Below are positions 45,201 to 58,261 of a stretch of DNA of 64,000 nt, one piece after another. A program made the position numbers and the translations under genes. The notes beneath the pieces are model-generated. The model saw only the letters and a program-made list of their open reading frames with translations. It made no database searches and had not been told where the DNA came from. How positions within the stretch are numbered: position 1 is the first letter of the stretch; each line of letters starts with the position of its first letter. This stretch comes from Oscillospiraceae bacterium (lineage in GTDB: Bacteria > Bacillota > Clostridia > Oscillospirales > CAG-272): positions 1 to 64,000 of the forward strand of contig SVRP01000005.1 in the NCBI GenBank assembly GCA_015064735.1. The letters run 5' to 3'.

Positions 45201-45279
45201 AAAAACCTCCTCGCAGAAAAAATGCGAAAACCTCTCGGCTTCCGCATTTTATTATACCATACTGTTACCAGAATGTAAA
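45201..45279 (-). promoter_or_regulatory. Promoter with immediate leader hairpin (possible attenuator)
   Basis: On the minus strand TTTACA (45274-45279) and TATAAT (45251-45256) are 17 bp apart. Right at the expected transcript start, AATGCGG and the segment CGCATTTTTT form a hairpin followed by a T run, and AGGAGG comes just after. The layout could limit transcription before the gene at 45200, or it could end stray transcripts from the upstream gene. Confidence 0.5.
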
Positions 45280-45287
45280 TACTTAAT

Positions 45288-45638
45288 TTAAAGTTTCGGA
45301 CCGGAGCACCCCTCTATACGCGATACGGTTCCGCTTATGACCCTCGAAAGCTCCTTTTCGTCTGTATCACCAACCTTTTCGGCTACTCCCCTGCCGCAAC
45401 AAAATACCATAAGCGTAGGTATGGATCTTACGGCATACTTTTCGGCAAGAGCCTCCTCAATGTCGGTATCCACCTTTCCGAACACCATTTTATCCGAGAA
45501 TCCGTTGGCGACAGACTCAAGCTTTTTTCCGTAATCAAGCTCAAGTCCTCCGCGTTTGCCGTAGAATTCCACGGCTACAAGACTGTTTTTCCTTGATATT
45601 TCATATTTAAAGCGTTTTGCATCCCATGTTTCTATCAT
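45288..45638 (-). CDS. Thioredoxin-fold protein lacking the CxxC active site
   Basis: This is a 116-residue protein of thioredoxin size. The beta strand before the active site (VAVEFYGK) is followed by RGGLE where thioredoxins have WCGPC. The cis-Pro loop is kept (VRSIPTLMVF). It therefore cannot act as a normal disulfide reductase, although a Cys-Cys pair occurs in a later strand (MVFCCG). ATG 45638 has GGAGG 11 bp upstream; GTG 45644 is an alternative. A binding or chaperone role is possible but unproven. Confidence 0.75.
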   Translation of the reverse strand: MIETWDAKRFKYEISRKNSLVAVEFYGKRGGLELDYGKKLESVANGFSDKMVFGKVDTDIEEALAEKYAVRSIPTLMVFCCGRGVAEKVGDTDEKELSRVISGTVSRIEGCSGPKL

Positions 45639-45688
45639 ACTCACACTTACCTCCGCAGGATTAGTATGCGCAAAACGCTAATATTTTA

Positions 45689-46057
45689 TTATTTTTTCAA
45701 TTCAATTGCCGTGCGGTAATATTTTTCCTGAAAGCATATTTTTTCGTATATTTCCTCGGCACTGAGAGTTATACCCTCGGGCGCCATAACCAATTTATCC
45801 TCACAGTCGTTGTCCCTATGTGCTATGGCAATTATTATTCCTTCGTACTCCGAAACCGGAGTATCGACGCAAAGAAGATAAACGTCAAGCTCTTCTCCGT
45901 CTCCTCCAAGCACTCCCGGAATATATCCGTAGTTTATGTCATAATTCAAAGTATATTTTTCTTTTTTGTGAATATACCCCTTTGGTCTGTCTATTTCTAT
46001 TCTTAGCTTTTTGCCGAGATAGCTCCGCGCAAGAGCCTTTCTTTCCCTGAAATCCAT
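45689..46057 (-). CDS. Small inorganic pyrophosphatase-like protein
   Basis: This is a 122-residue protein resembling the short family I inorganic pyrophosphatases of Firmicutes. KKLRIEIDRPKGYIHKK and NYGYIPGVLGGDGEELDVYLL carry the metal-binding acidic cluster, with Glu in place of one Asp of the standard D-x-D-P-x-D signature. It is shorter than the classical enzyme (about 175 residues). A pyrophosphatase activity is likely but not certain. Confidence 0.72.
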   Translation of the reverse strand: MDFRERKALARSYLGKKLRIEIDRPKGYIHKKEKYTLNYDINYGYIPGVLGGDGEELDVYLLCVDTPVSEYEGIIIAIAHRDNDCEDKLVMAPEGITLSAEEIYEKICFQEKYYRTAIELKK

Positions 46058-46137
46058 TTTTTCCTCACAAATTCACAAATTGAAGTTAAAAATACTACAT
46101 TCAAATGGTATCACACCGAGGAAAAAATGTCAATAAG

Positions 46138-47433
46138 CTATAGTAACTTTTTGCTTTCTTCCTTTATTTCCTTTGACATAAGAATCAATACGCAGATATT
46201 TATAACAGTCATACCGCCAATCGACAGGTCTGCTATCTGCCACACGGTATCTCCACAAAAATATCCGGATACTGCCATTGCAGCAGTATACAGAAAAACG
46301 AAGAGCCTTTTTCCCGATTTACCCAGAAGATATTCCCCGCCTCGTATGCCGTACTGCGACCAGCACAAAACGGTAGCGAATCCGAAAAACAGAACTCCTA
46401 TCGCAAGGAAGAGTCCCGCTCCGCTACCGAGTATATCCGAATATGCCCCTATAGTTATTGCCATAAATTCTCCGTCGAGTGAAACATTGCTGACAAGAAT
46501 AACAAGAGCTGTTACAGTACAAAGAATTATGGTGTCAACAAAGACCTCAAATATTCCGAATACGCCCTGAACGGCTCCGTCGCAATCTGCCTCCGAATGT
46601 GCCATGGGAGAGGTTCCGCATCCCGCCTCGTTGGAGATGAGCCCTCTCATTGCTCCGAACCGCAGAGCTTTATTAGCCAGAAAGCCAACAGCTCCGCCCG
46701 CTACCGCTCTGCCACTAAAGGCACCCTCGAATATATCCGCAAAGGCAGAAGGAATTCTTTCGGCTCTGAGAATAAGAGCCCAAACAGAAATAATAAAATA
46801 TCCCAGAGTCATAAGAGGAACTATTTTTTCTGTTGCTCCCATTACGCTCTCCCTGCCTCTGCACATAAGGATAAGCGTTACTGCGGCAATTATAGACGAG
46901 CACAGGAGCTTTGGAACCGAAAATGCGCTTAGCATAGCGTCAGCGACGGCTCCTATCTGAATTACGCTCCCCATAGTCAAAGCATTAAGGACAAGCAAAA
47001 AAGCAAATCCTACGGCAAGTAATTTTCCCTTTTTCCTTCGCCTTTCAAAGCAATCCTCTATGTAGTACATGGCAGCCCCCTCGGGCTCTCCTCCCTTGCC
47101 GATTCTCCTATGTCGAATAGTGAGAACAGTTTCAGCATATTTAAGTATCATAGCGAAAAATGCACTGACCCACATCCAAAATACCGCTCCGCTTCCGCCC
47201 ATTGTCAAAGCCGCCGCTACTCCCACGATATTACCGACCCCAAGCGTTCCCGCAAGCGCAAGGCAAAGAGCTTTGAAAGCGGAGCGCCCCCCTCCGCCCA
47301 AAGCAACCGACGCGGTTCTTATGGGATGCAGTATATGAAACCATTTAAGCGCAAATCCAAAATATATTCCAACAGCTATAAGCATTACGGGAACCGCGGT
47401 TCCCAATAGATACGCATTTACCCATTCAAGCAT
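46138..47433 (-). CDS. Alanine/glycine:cation symporter family protein (AGCS)
   Basis: This is a 431-residue membrane protein with about ten helices. Characteristic segments are LAGTLGVGNIVGVAAALTMG, GSGAVFWMWVSAFFAMILKYAE and MRGLISNEAGCGTSPMAHSEA. The family imports alanine or glycine with Na+ or H+. It is transcribed alone and diverges from groES. Confidence 0.92.
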   Translation of the reverse strand: MLEWVNAYLLGTAVPVMLIAVGIYFGFALKWFHILHPIRTASVALGGGGRSAFKALCLALAGTLGVGNIVGVAAALTMGGSGAVFWMWVSAFFAMILKYAETVLTIRHRRIGKGGEPEGAAMYYIEDCFERRRKKGKLLAVGFAFLLVLNALTMGSVIQIGAVADAMLSAFSVPKLLCSSIIAAVTLILMCRGRESVMGATEKIVPLMTLGYFIISVWALILRAERIPSAFADIFEGAFSGRAVAGGAVGFLANKALRFGAMRGLISNEAGCGTSPMAHSEADCDGAVQGVFGIFEVFVDTIILCTVTALVILVSNVSLDGEFMAITIGAYSDILGSGAGLFLAIGVLFFGFATVLCWSQYGIRGGEYLLGKSGKRLFVFLYTAAMAVSGYFCGDTVWQIADLSIGGMTVINICVLILMSKEIKEESKKLL

Positions 47434-47512
47434 ATTTCCTCCAACCGAAATCGCAGACTCTCTATTTTCGAAAAAACAAATGTTAAATTACTGTTAACTA
47501 TTAAAAAAAGAC

Positions 47513-47575
47513 TTGATTTTTCCATAAAATAGTGTAAAATATGTTTTGTTAGCACTCATCGCGACTGAGTGCCAA
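47513..47575 (+). promoter_or_regulatory. groESL promoter and CIRCE operator
   Basis: TTGATT at 47513-47518 and TAAAAT at 47535-47540 are 16 bp apart. The CIRCE element follows at 47549-47575 as TTAGCACTC, 9 bases, GAGTGCCAA, with one mismatch to the consensus in the right arm. This is the binding site of the heat-shock repressor HrcA, whose gene is not in this window. Confidence 0.95.
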
Positions 47576-47628
47576 AAAACATCATGTATATCACTTACAG
47601 TAAATAATATTATAAGGAGGATTTAAAA

Positions 47629-47913
47629 ATGACTATTAAGCCTTTAGCTGACAGAGTAGTAGTAAAATCCGTTGAGGCGGAGGAAAAGACTACCAGCGGA
47701 ATTATACTTACCCCCTCGGCTCAGGAAAAGCCCCAGATCGCAGAGGTCGTAGCAGTAGGTCCCGGTGGCCTTGTTGACGGCAAGGAGATCAAAATGACCG
47801 TAAAAGTAGGCGACAAGGTAATTACCTCTAAGTACACCGGTACCGAGGTCAAGGCTGACGGAGTTGAGTATCTCATCGTTCGTCAGAGCGATATTCTCGC
47901 AATCGTTGAATAA
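47629..47913 (+). CDS. groES: Co-chaperonin GroES
   Basis: This is a 94-residue protein. KPLADRVVVKSVEAEEKTTSG and the mobile-loop segment IILTPSAQEKP are diagnostic. It caps the GroEL ring. AAGGAGG precedes the ATG, and groEL follows after 27 bp. Confidence 0.98.
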   Translation: MTIKPLADRVVVKSVEAEEKTTSGIILTPSAQEKPQIAEVVAVGPGGLVDGKEIKMTVKVGDKVITSKYTGTEVKADGVEYLIVRQSDILAIVE

Positions 47914-49581
<1,668 letters not shown>

Positions 49582-49608
49582 TCCGCTCGATCGCATAAAA
49601 ATATAATC

Positions 49609-49646
49609 AAAACGGCTGTCTCGAGTCAATTCGAGGCAGCCGTTTT
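49609..49646 (+). terminator. groESL terminator
   Basis: AAAACGGCTGTCTCGA pairs with TCGAGGCAGCCGTTTTT around six bases. It begins 27 bp after the groEL stop codon. Confidence 0.85.
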
Positions 49647-49660
49647 TGCCATGAGGACAT

Positions 49661-49725
49661 GACAGGACATTTTGTTTAAAAAATGTCCTGTCCCCTATTG
49701 TAAAAGAATTTTTTTATGCTATAAT
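49661..49725 (+). promoter_or_regulatory. Perfect inverted repeat and promoter upstream of the half-AraC gene
   Basis: GACAGGACATTTT at 49661-49673 is repeated as AAAATGTCCTGTC at 49680-49692, a perfect 13-bp pair around six bases. Immediately downstream are TTGTAA (49698-49703) and TATAAT (49720-49725), 16 bp apart. The repeat ends 5 bp before the -35 box, so it could be an operator or a leftover terminator. Confidence 0.6.
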
Positions 49726-49755
49726 TGCAGTAGAAAATCTGAAACGGAGGATTTT

Positions 49756-50472
49756 ATGAAAGGAAAAGTAAACAATGTGCGTCTCGTATACGGAGATGCA
49801 AGGTTTCACCTGTATCAAATCAATCTAAACAACCCCGTGGAAAGGACAGAAACCGTATTTCACGATCATAAATTCTATGAAATACATATGGCAAGTGAGG
49901 GCTCATACACCTATACCACCAACGATAAGCAGATAACTCTCTCTCAAAACCAGATGCTCATAATCCCCCCCGACGTTTATCACTCATCTGTTCCCTCATC
50001 ACCGTGGAACTACAAATTCTCCGCGCTGTCCTTTTCGATAACGAAGATAGACGGCGAGGAGGGATATTTCGATTTCTTTCAAAAGGCGTTGCTTGACTGC
50101 GCGCTCGTGCCGATCAATATCCCCCAAAAATTCATAAAAAGAGTCGCCGAGCTTTCCCGCAGAGAGCTGTACGGCTCGGTAAAGGGCGAATGTTATCTTA
50201 AGATGCAAGCAACCGCCGCTATTTACGAGCTTTTTGATATTCTCAACCAGTTCGGAAGCGCCGACACACTCAAAAAGACTACTAAAAAGGATATCGACAA
50301 TCTGGTTCTTCTTGATGCGCTTCTCTGCTCTCCGGATAAGAGCTTAAAGGATATTGCCGACGAGATATCCTACTCCACAAGACACACGGCAAGACTTATC
50401 AAGTCTATCTACGGTTGTTCCATAACCGAATTAAGAAAGAAACAAAGCATAACTACGAAAGAAGATCAGTAA
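49756..50472 (+). CDS. AraC-like regulator with only one helix-turn-helix unit
   Basis: This is a 238-residue protein. The N-terminal half is a cupin sensor domain (FHDHKFYEIHMASEGSYTY, MLIIPPDVYHSSVP). The C-terminal part has one helix-turn-helix (SLKDIADEISYSTRHTARLI, GCSITELRKK) and then stops. The usual second unit of about 45 residues is missing, and the next gene starts 3 bp later, so no lost remainder is visible. The start at 49756 follows GGAGG; a frame to 49672 is rejected. It is co-transcribed with the PnuC-like transporter. Confidence 0.8.
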   Translation: MKGKVNNVRLVYGDARFHLYQINLNNPVERTETVFHDHKFYEIHMASEGSYTYTTNDKQITLSQNQMLIIPPDVYHSSVPSSPWNYKFSALSFSITKIDGEEGYFDFFQKALLDCALVPINIPQKFIKRVAELSRRELYGSVKGECYLKMQATAAIYELFDILNQFGSADTLKKTTKKDIDNLVLLDALLCSPDKSLKDIADEISYSTRHTARLIKSIYGCSITELRKKQSITTKEDQ

Positions 50473-50475
50473 GCA

Positions 50476-51195
50476 ATGATAAACAATATTAAAAATTTCA
50501 TAAAAAAGAACACCTTCCTCTGCATTCTTGAGCTTGTTACCTTTACGTCCATTCTGACCACGGGAATAATTTTTCACCAGGAATTTTGGAAGATGCTCCC
50601 CCTCTTTATTTCGCTTGTTGTAATGCTTCTGCAGGCAAAGGTAAACAGGTACGCATATCTCTTGGGAGGACTTAATTCGATCCTTTATGCCGTCGCTTAT
50701 TTCTCGATGGGTATAAGAGAAAGCGCCCTTTCTGCTTTGCTTATGTCCTTTCCGCTTCAGATAATAACCTTTATTCTGTGGCAAAGAAAGACCACGAAAA
50801 ACGTAACAAAGCTCCGTAAGCTTAATGTTTGGGCAATTATGGGTATATCTGCAGCTTTTATACTTGCTTTTGTAGCCATGTTCTTCTGGTTTCCTCACGA
50901 CGAGACTGCAAGCACCTTCACCGTCGTTATGGATACTTCAACTACGCTTCTCGGCTTTGTAACAACCATGCTCACACTCTTGCGTTTTCGTGAGTACATT
51001 ATCACTCAGATAGCTGCATTACCCCTCTCACTGTCCATGCACGTTATGATAATGGTAGGCGGAAATATGGCTAACATCACTTACGTCATCTACACAGCAT
51101 ACTGCGCGGTTTGCCTTGCCATGGCGGCTGTTCGTATTGCAAAGCAGACACGGAAGACAAGGACCGAAAACAACACTGAACAGATAAAGGTCTGA
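50476..51195 (+). CDS. PnuC-like nicotinamide riboside/vitamin transporter
   Basis: This is a 239-residue membrane protein with about seven hydrophobic helices. RYAYLLGGLNSILYAVAYF and LSALLMSFPLQIITFILWQR resemble the PnuC family, which takes up nicotinamide riboside, thiamine or riboflavin by facilitated diffusion. The C-terminal tail is basic. It starts 3 bp after the half-AraC gene. NAD genes lie only 7 kb away, but a shared regulator is not shown. Confidence 0.72.
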   Translation: MINNIKNFIKKNTFLCILELVTFTSILTTGIIFHQEFWKMLPLFISLVVMLLQAKVNRYAYLLGGLNSILYAVAYFSMGIRESALSALLMSFPLQIITFILWQRKTTKNVTKLRKLNVWAIMGISAAFILAFVAMFFWFPHDETASTFTVVMDTSTTLLGFVTTMLTLLRFREYIITQIAALPLSLSMHVMIMVGGNMANITYVIYTAYCAVCLAMAAVRIAKQTRKTRTENNTEQIKV

Positions 51196-51206
51196 TAGCA
51201 TAAACA

Positions 51207-51248
51207 AAAAAGCAGTTCCGTTAGGATATCCTAACGGAACTGATTTTT
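51207..51248. terminator. Bidirectional terminator between the PnuC-like and GH38 genes
   Basis: CAGTTCCGTTAGGAT is followed directly by its exact inverse ATCCTAACGGAACTG at 51213-51242, with AAAAAA before and TTTTTT after. It serves two convergent genes. Confidence 0.88.
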
Positions 51249-51253
51249 TGTTT

Positions 51254-54200
51254 TTACATTACCTTAACGGTAACTATTTCAAATCCCTTTATGGGACAGG
51301 TTACGGTACCGTTTTCTACGGGAAGCTCGCAGATCTCTCTTTCGAGAAGGTCGCAAAGGTATGCCTTCTTTGCGGGAATACCGAGCTTCACTTTTACGCT
51401 GTCACGCATATTCTTGTACTCGTAGAATCGGATAACTGTTTCCTCTCCGTCCTCTGCTTCCTTGACGGTCTCGCATATCACGTGGTCGCAGTCAAAGGTT
51501 ACAGCCGAGAATTCGGGAGCGATTTCGTCCTTGCTTCCGCATGCCGCTACGGCGACCATGGGATTGTTGAGCATATACGCTCTCTTTACGGTATCGCTGT
51601 CATTAAGAGCTCCGTCGTGAGGATAGAGCGAATATGTAAAGCTATGCTCGCCCTGATCCGCTTCGGGATTGGGGTCGGTGGGGGAGCGCAGAAGCGAAAG
51701 CTGAATTACGCTGTCATGAATATCATGACCGTACTTACAGTCGTTCATAATAGCTATACCGTAATTGCCCTCGGAAATATCCGCATACTTATGAGCGCAG
51801 ACCTCATATTTCGCCTCATCCCAGCTTGTGTTCTTATGGGTAGGACGCTCGATGCTGCCGAACTGAATGTCATATGTCGCTTTATCGGTCTGAATATCCA
51901 CGGGGAATACAGCCTTGAGCATCTTGTGTCTCTCGTGCCAATCCACATGAGTATCGAAGTCTATCTGCGTCGTGCCGTCATAGAACCAAACAGTCTGAGT
52001 GATTACAGATTTGCCGTATTTGCGGACTATCTTTATTCCCTTGCGGGCGCCGTCATCAACAGTCTCAACGCTCTGAACGTCGGTTACGGACTTATAATCG
52101 TCAAGGGAGTACGACTTCCATTCCCATGCATCGTAATATCCGGGATAGTCGGCATGTATACGAAGCTCGTTTGCAACGGCATTTTTCTTCAAAAGCTCTC
52201 TCTCATTTTGCTTATCAAAAACAGAGATCATCTGCCAAGCATCGTCGAACACAACCTTAAGGCGGTCTGTCTCTACCGTATTTCCGATAATCGATACGTT
52301 GTTTTCTGTAACAAGCTTATCTGTAGCAGTATAGCCCTTGGGAGCTATTCCCTTAACGTATGCTGTCTTACCGTCAATATTTACGTATCCCTCACCCTCA
52401 AAGGAGTTGGGATTGAATACTGCGTATCCATGCTTTGCGTCGATGGACGACGCGATCTTCCTCTGTGCCTCGGTAACGATAGAGTTACCGATTTCGGCTA
52501 TGACCTTATAGTCCTTTTCGCTCTGGTCATAAACCTCCTTGATCGACGAGCCGGGGATAATGTCGTGGAACTGGTTGGTAAGGATCATCTCCCAACCCTC
52601 GTGGAGCTTTTCCTTGGGGAATTTGTCTCCAAACAGAGACTTTGCCGTAACCCCGAGAAGCTCCGCGTTCTCATAGAGAAATTCCGACTTGCGGTTGCAC
52701 TTTTTGTTATCCGCCATGGTCGTATAGGTTCCTCTGTGATATTCAAGATAAAGCTCTCCCTGCCAGGTGGGAAGCGCGGGGTTGTTTTCTATCTTTGATT
52801 CAAGCTTCTTAAGGAAGTCTCCCGCAAATTCTATTTTGGTCTGAGGCGAGCCGGGAATTCCCTTTTCCGCTCTGCGCAAAAGCTCGAGATGCTCAGAGGT
52901 AGGTCCTCCGCCTCCGTCTCCGAAGCCAAATGTTACAAGCACCTCGTCGCTCAGCTCCTTCTGCTGATAACGCTCGTAAGTTCCCGCTATCTGCTGAGCG
53001 CGGGGCATCGCGTTATACGTAGTTACAAAAGAACTGTACTTCTTCAGCTTTTCGGGAGGAATTGTATTTTTGGTATTCGCCGCCGTAAGGAAATAGCTGT
53101 TTATCTCGGTGCCGTCGATTCCCTTCCAGCTAAAGGTATCGTAGGGCATTTGGTTCATATCGTTCCAGCTTATCTTTGACGTTACGAACCAATCAACACC
53201 GCTCTTCTTAAGTATCTGAGGAAGTGCCGCGGAATAGCCGAACACGTCGGGGAGCCAGAGAACTCTGTTCTCAACGCCAAATTCGTCCTTGAAGAAGCGC
53301 TTGCCGTACATTACCTGACGGACAAGGCTCTCACCCGAGGACAGATTGCAGTCTGCCTCGACCCACATTGCGCCCTCGCATTCCCATCTGCCCTCTTTGA
53401 TCTTTTCGATGACCTTGCCGTATACCTCGGGAGCCTCCTCCTTGAGATCCTTATAAAGGAGAGCCTGAGAGGACATAAACTTATATTCGGGGTAACGTCT
53501 CATAAGCTCAAGGACTGTCGCAAAGGACCTTTGCACCTTTTCTCTTGTCTGTAAAAGCGTCCATTTCCAAGCGCAGTCGATATGGGTATGACCTATACAT
53601 ATATCGGTCGCAGTCTGCTCGCGGCAATACTTTCCGTAAAATTCGGTTGCGAGATACTCTCTTGCCTCTCTTACCGACTCAAAGAACTCCTCGGAACTCA
53701 TATCGTAAAGAGAAAGAATAGAGACTGCTCTGTGAAGATATCCTTCTATCTGACCGTACTCGGTTGACAAATCGGGAAGATAGTCAAGCATCTGGATGGG
53801 ATACAAAATGTCGTAGTAAAGACCGTCTACGTCCTCGTTGAGTGTTCGGCGCTCTACGAAAAGCTTGGTTGACTCGACCTTAGGTCCCGTGTAAGCGTAA
53901 AGATAGATGTCTGCCTTTTCGCATTCACCGATGAGCACCTCGCGGTGGTTGGTGTCCATACCCTGGCGCATCTCTCCGTTTATATAGACTATAAACTGAG
54001 GGTTGTCGGCATCCCAGCCTAAGAGGTCGGTCTCGACCGAAAGATACTCGTTCCGCGCAACCTTATCAAGTGTGAAATGGAACCACGAGTGGCTGTCCCA
54101 TCCATGTCCCCATACACCGCCGTTCTCAAAGGGAACGAACTCGTTCAAGGCGGGAGGCGTGTTGCCTGTTTTGTAGTCGCAAGGGCATGCGGTGATATTT

Positions 54201-54280
54201 TCCACGTCCGCCGACTTCGACCATCTGTTGTTGCCTATCAGCTCGAAATACTTTTTAATTTTTTGAAGCTTATAATCCAT
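51254..54280 (-). CDS. Alpha-mannosidase, GH38
   Basis: This is a 1008-residue enzyme that removes alpha-linked mannose from glycans. CIGHTHIDCAWKWTLLQTRE near residue 225 has the zinc-binding His-x-Asp pattern, and RVLWLPDVFGYSAALPQIL holds the nucleophile Asp. The large beta-sandwich C-terminal region is present. There is no signal peptide, so it acts on imported oligosaccharides. The ribosome site is AAGGAGA. It diverges from the AraC gene at 54401, its likely regulator, with 120 bp between them. Confidence 0.95.
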   Translation of the reverse strand: MDYKLQKIKKYFELIGNNRWSKSADVENITACPCDYKTGNTPPALNEFVPFENGGVWGHGWDSHSWFHFTLDKVARNEYLSVETDLLGWDADNPQFIVYINGEMRQGMDTNHREVLIGECEKADIYLYAYTGPKVESTKLFVERRTLNEDVDGLYYDILYPIQMLDYLPDLSTEYGQIEGYLHRAVSILSLYDMSSEEFFESVREAREYLATEFYGKYCREQTATDICIGHTHIDCAWKWTLLQTREKVQRSFATVLELMRRYPEYKFMSSQALLYKDLKEEAPEVYGKVIEKIKEGRWECEGAMWVEADCNLSSGESLVRQVMYGKRFFKDEFGVENRVLWLPDVFGYSAALPQILKKSGVDWFVTSKISWNDMNQMPYDTFSWKGIDGTEINSYFLTAANTKNTIPPEKLKKYSSFVTTYNAMPRAQQIAGTYERYQQKELSDEVLVTFGFGDGGGGPTSEHLELLRRAEKGIPGSPQTKIEFAGDFLKKLESKIENNPALPTWQGELYLEYHRGTYTTMADNKKCNRKSEFLYENAELLGVTAKSLFGDKFPKEKLHEGWEMILTNQFHDIIPGSSIKEVYDQSEKDYKVIAEIGNSIVTEAQRKIASSIDAKHGYAVFNPNSFEGEGYVNIDGKTAYVKGIAPKGYTATDKLVTENNVSIIGNTVETDRLKVVFDDAWQMISVFDKQNERELLKKNAVANELRIHADYPGYYDAWEWKSYSLDDYKSVTDVQSVETVDDGARKGIKIVRKYGKSVITQTVWFYDGTTQIDFDTHVDWHERHKMLKAVFPVDIQTDKATYDIQFGSIERPTHKNTSWDEAKYEVCAHKYADISEGNYGIAIMNDCKYGHDIHDSVIQLSLLRSPTDPNPEADQGEHSFTYSLYPHDGALNDSDTVKRAYMLNNPMVAVAACGSKDEIAPEFSAVTFDCDHVICETVKEAEDGEETVIRFYEYKNMRDSVKVKLGIPAKKAYLCDLLEREICELPVENGTVTCPIKGFEIVTVKVM

Positions 54281-54332
54281 AACCGTATCTCCTTATAAAT
54301 TATTTTGTAGCTCCATTATAGCATCATTTCTA

Positions 54333-54361
54333 TTGACTTTCTTATGGTATTTTGATATAAT
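54333..54361 (+). promoter_or_regulatory. Promoter of the AraC gene at 54401
   Basis: TTGACT at 54333-54338 and TATAAT at 54356-54361 are 17 bp apart, 39 bp before the start codon, in the gap shared with the divergent mannosidase gene. Confidence 0.72.
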
Positions 54362-54400
54362 CTTATTGTATAGTGATTTTTTCAACAAAGGAGAACGTCT

Positions 54401-55243
54401 ATGGAAGCCAAGCTTTTAACCGCAGACAGATTCGTAGATGCCGATATGGGGATATCCTATCGCTACGTTCACAGCTCCACTGAATTTTTCAGACCCCATT
54501 ATCACGACTACTATGAAATATTCATCCCCTTGTCGAGTAATGCCTTACATTTGGTAAACGGCAAGGAGATTCCGCTTCTTGAGAGGACCGTGATCTTTAT
54601 CCGACCCGAGGATACCCACGACTATATATGCCAAGGCACCGACAGCTTCGATATGCTGAATATCACATTCACCAAGGAGACCGCTGAAGGCATATTCTCT
54701 TATATTGATATGCCCGATGCCCTCAGACATATCCACGCCTTTCCTCTGCCCCCCACCGCCCTTCTTTCCGAAAGCGAATTTTCCGCATTGCTTGACCGAA
54801 TGAATTCAATACGACTCATAGGAACGGATAAAAAAAGATTAAAAGGAGCCTTGCGCCTGTTTGTCGCAAGGATAATATTCGAAAATTTTCTCGTTTCCCC
54901 GGAAGCCCAAAGCAACGTTCACATTCCGCTATGGCTGACCGAGCTGTGTGAAAGGCTTCGCGAGAACAACAATTTTATCGAAGGCATATCCGCTGTTGAC
55001 CGCCTGAGCGAAAAAAGCCGTGAGCATATCGCAAGAAGCATGAAAAAATATTACGGCATGACCCTTTCGGAATATATAAACGACCTGCGCCTTAATTATA
55101 TCGCAAATATGCTTTTGCACAGCAACCACGACATTCTCGACATTATTTTCCAAAGCGGCTTCAACAACGTGAGCTGGTGTTACAAGTGTTTTTCAAAAAA
55201 ATACGGAGTAAGTCCCGATAAATACAGAAAAACGAACGGTTAA
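54401..55243 (+). CDS. AraC-family transcriptional regulator with cupin domain
   Basis: This is a 280-residue regulator. The cupin sensor is seen in RPHYHDYYEIFIPLS and FIRPEDTHDYICQG. The C-terminal DNA-binding domain is SAVDRLSEKSREHIARSMKK and then DIIFQSGFNNVSWCYKCFSK, ending GVSPDKYRK. AAAGGAG precedes the ATG. It lies between the GH38 gene (divergent) and the GH51 gene (convergent), so one or both are probable targets. Confidence 0.92.
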   Translation: MEAKLLTADRFVDADMGISYRYVHSSTEFFRPHYHDYYEIFIPLSSNALHLVNGKEIPLLERTVIFIRPEDTHDYICQGTDSFDMLNITFTKETAEGIFSYIDMPDALRHIHAFPLPPTALLSESEFSALLDRMNSIRLIGTDKKRLKGALRLFVARIIFENFLVSPEAQSNVHIPLWLTELCERLRENNNFIEGISAVDRLSEKSREHIARSMKKYYGMTLSEYINDLRLNYIANMLLHSNHDILDIIFQSGFNNVSWCYKCFSKKYGVSPDKYRKTNG

Positions 55244-55259
55244 CCGTTCGTTCTTCTGT
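55224..55259. terminator. Terminator overlapping the end of the AraC gene
   Basis: ACAGAAAAACGAACGG pairs with CCGTTCGTTCTTCTGT around TTAA with one mismatch. The stem includes the last codons and the stop codon of the AraC gene (55241-55243), then TTTTG follows. It probably also ends transcripts from the convergent GH51 gene. Confidence 0.75.
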
Positions 55260-55283
55260 TTTGCGCAGAATCAAGCTATCGCG

Positions 55284-58024
<2,741 letters not shown>

Positions 58025-58084
58025 ATAAATTCCTCCTACCTGTGAAATTTTCAGTCATAATCACCGGCTAAAGCGGTTGGGTTC

Positions 58085-58113
58085 ATTGTATCATAACGCA
58101 ACCCGAATGTCAA
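58085..58113 (-). promoter_or_regulatory. Promoter of the FAD oxidoreductase/GH51 operon
   Basis: On the minus strand TTGACA (58108-58113) and TACAAT (58085-58090) are 17 bp apart, about 60 bp before the start codon. Confidence 0.7.
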
Positions 58114-58182
58114 CAGAATTTTTAACCCCCGTTAACTCCTCATATATATATCCGAGCTCATTATCGAGCGGTTATTTTTTTA

Positions 58183-58243
58183 AAGTTTACCAAAATAGTT
58201 GACAGAAGTCAAAATATGTGATATAATACAGTCGGTTTACAAA
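58183..58243 (+). promoter_or_regulatory. nadABC-niaR promoter with candidate operator
   Basis: TTGACA at 58199-58204 and TATAAT at 58222-58227 are 17 bp apart. An inverted repeat TTGAC-AGAA-GTCAA at 58199-58212 covers the -35 box. GTTTACCAAAA near 58185 and GTTTACAAAA near 58235 are direct repeats on either side of the promoter. Either could be the site of the NiaR repressor encoded at the end of the operon. Confidence 0.6.
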
Positions 58244-58261
58244 AGTTATGAAAGGCGTACC

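Noticed and set aside
51248-52798. Long antisense open frame opposite the GH38 gene
   Set aside because: The GH38 frame has clear catalytic motifs. The antisense product is low in charged motifs and has no recognisable family.
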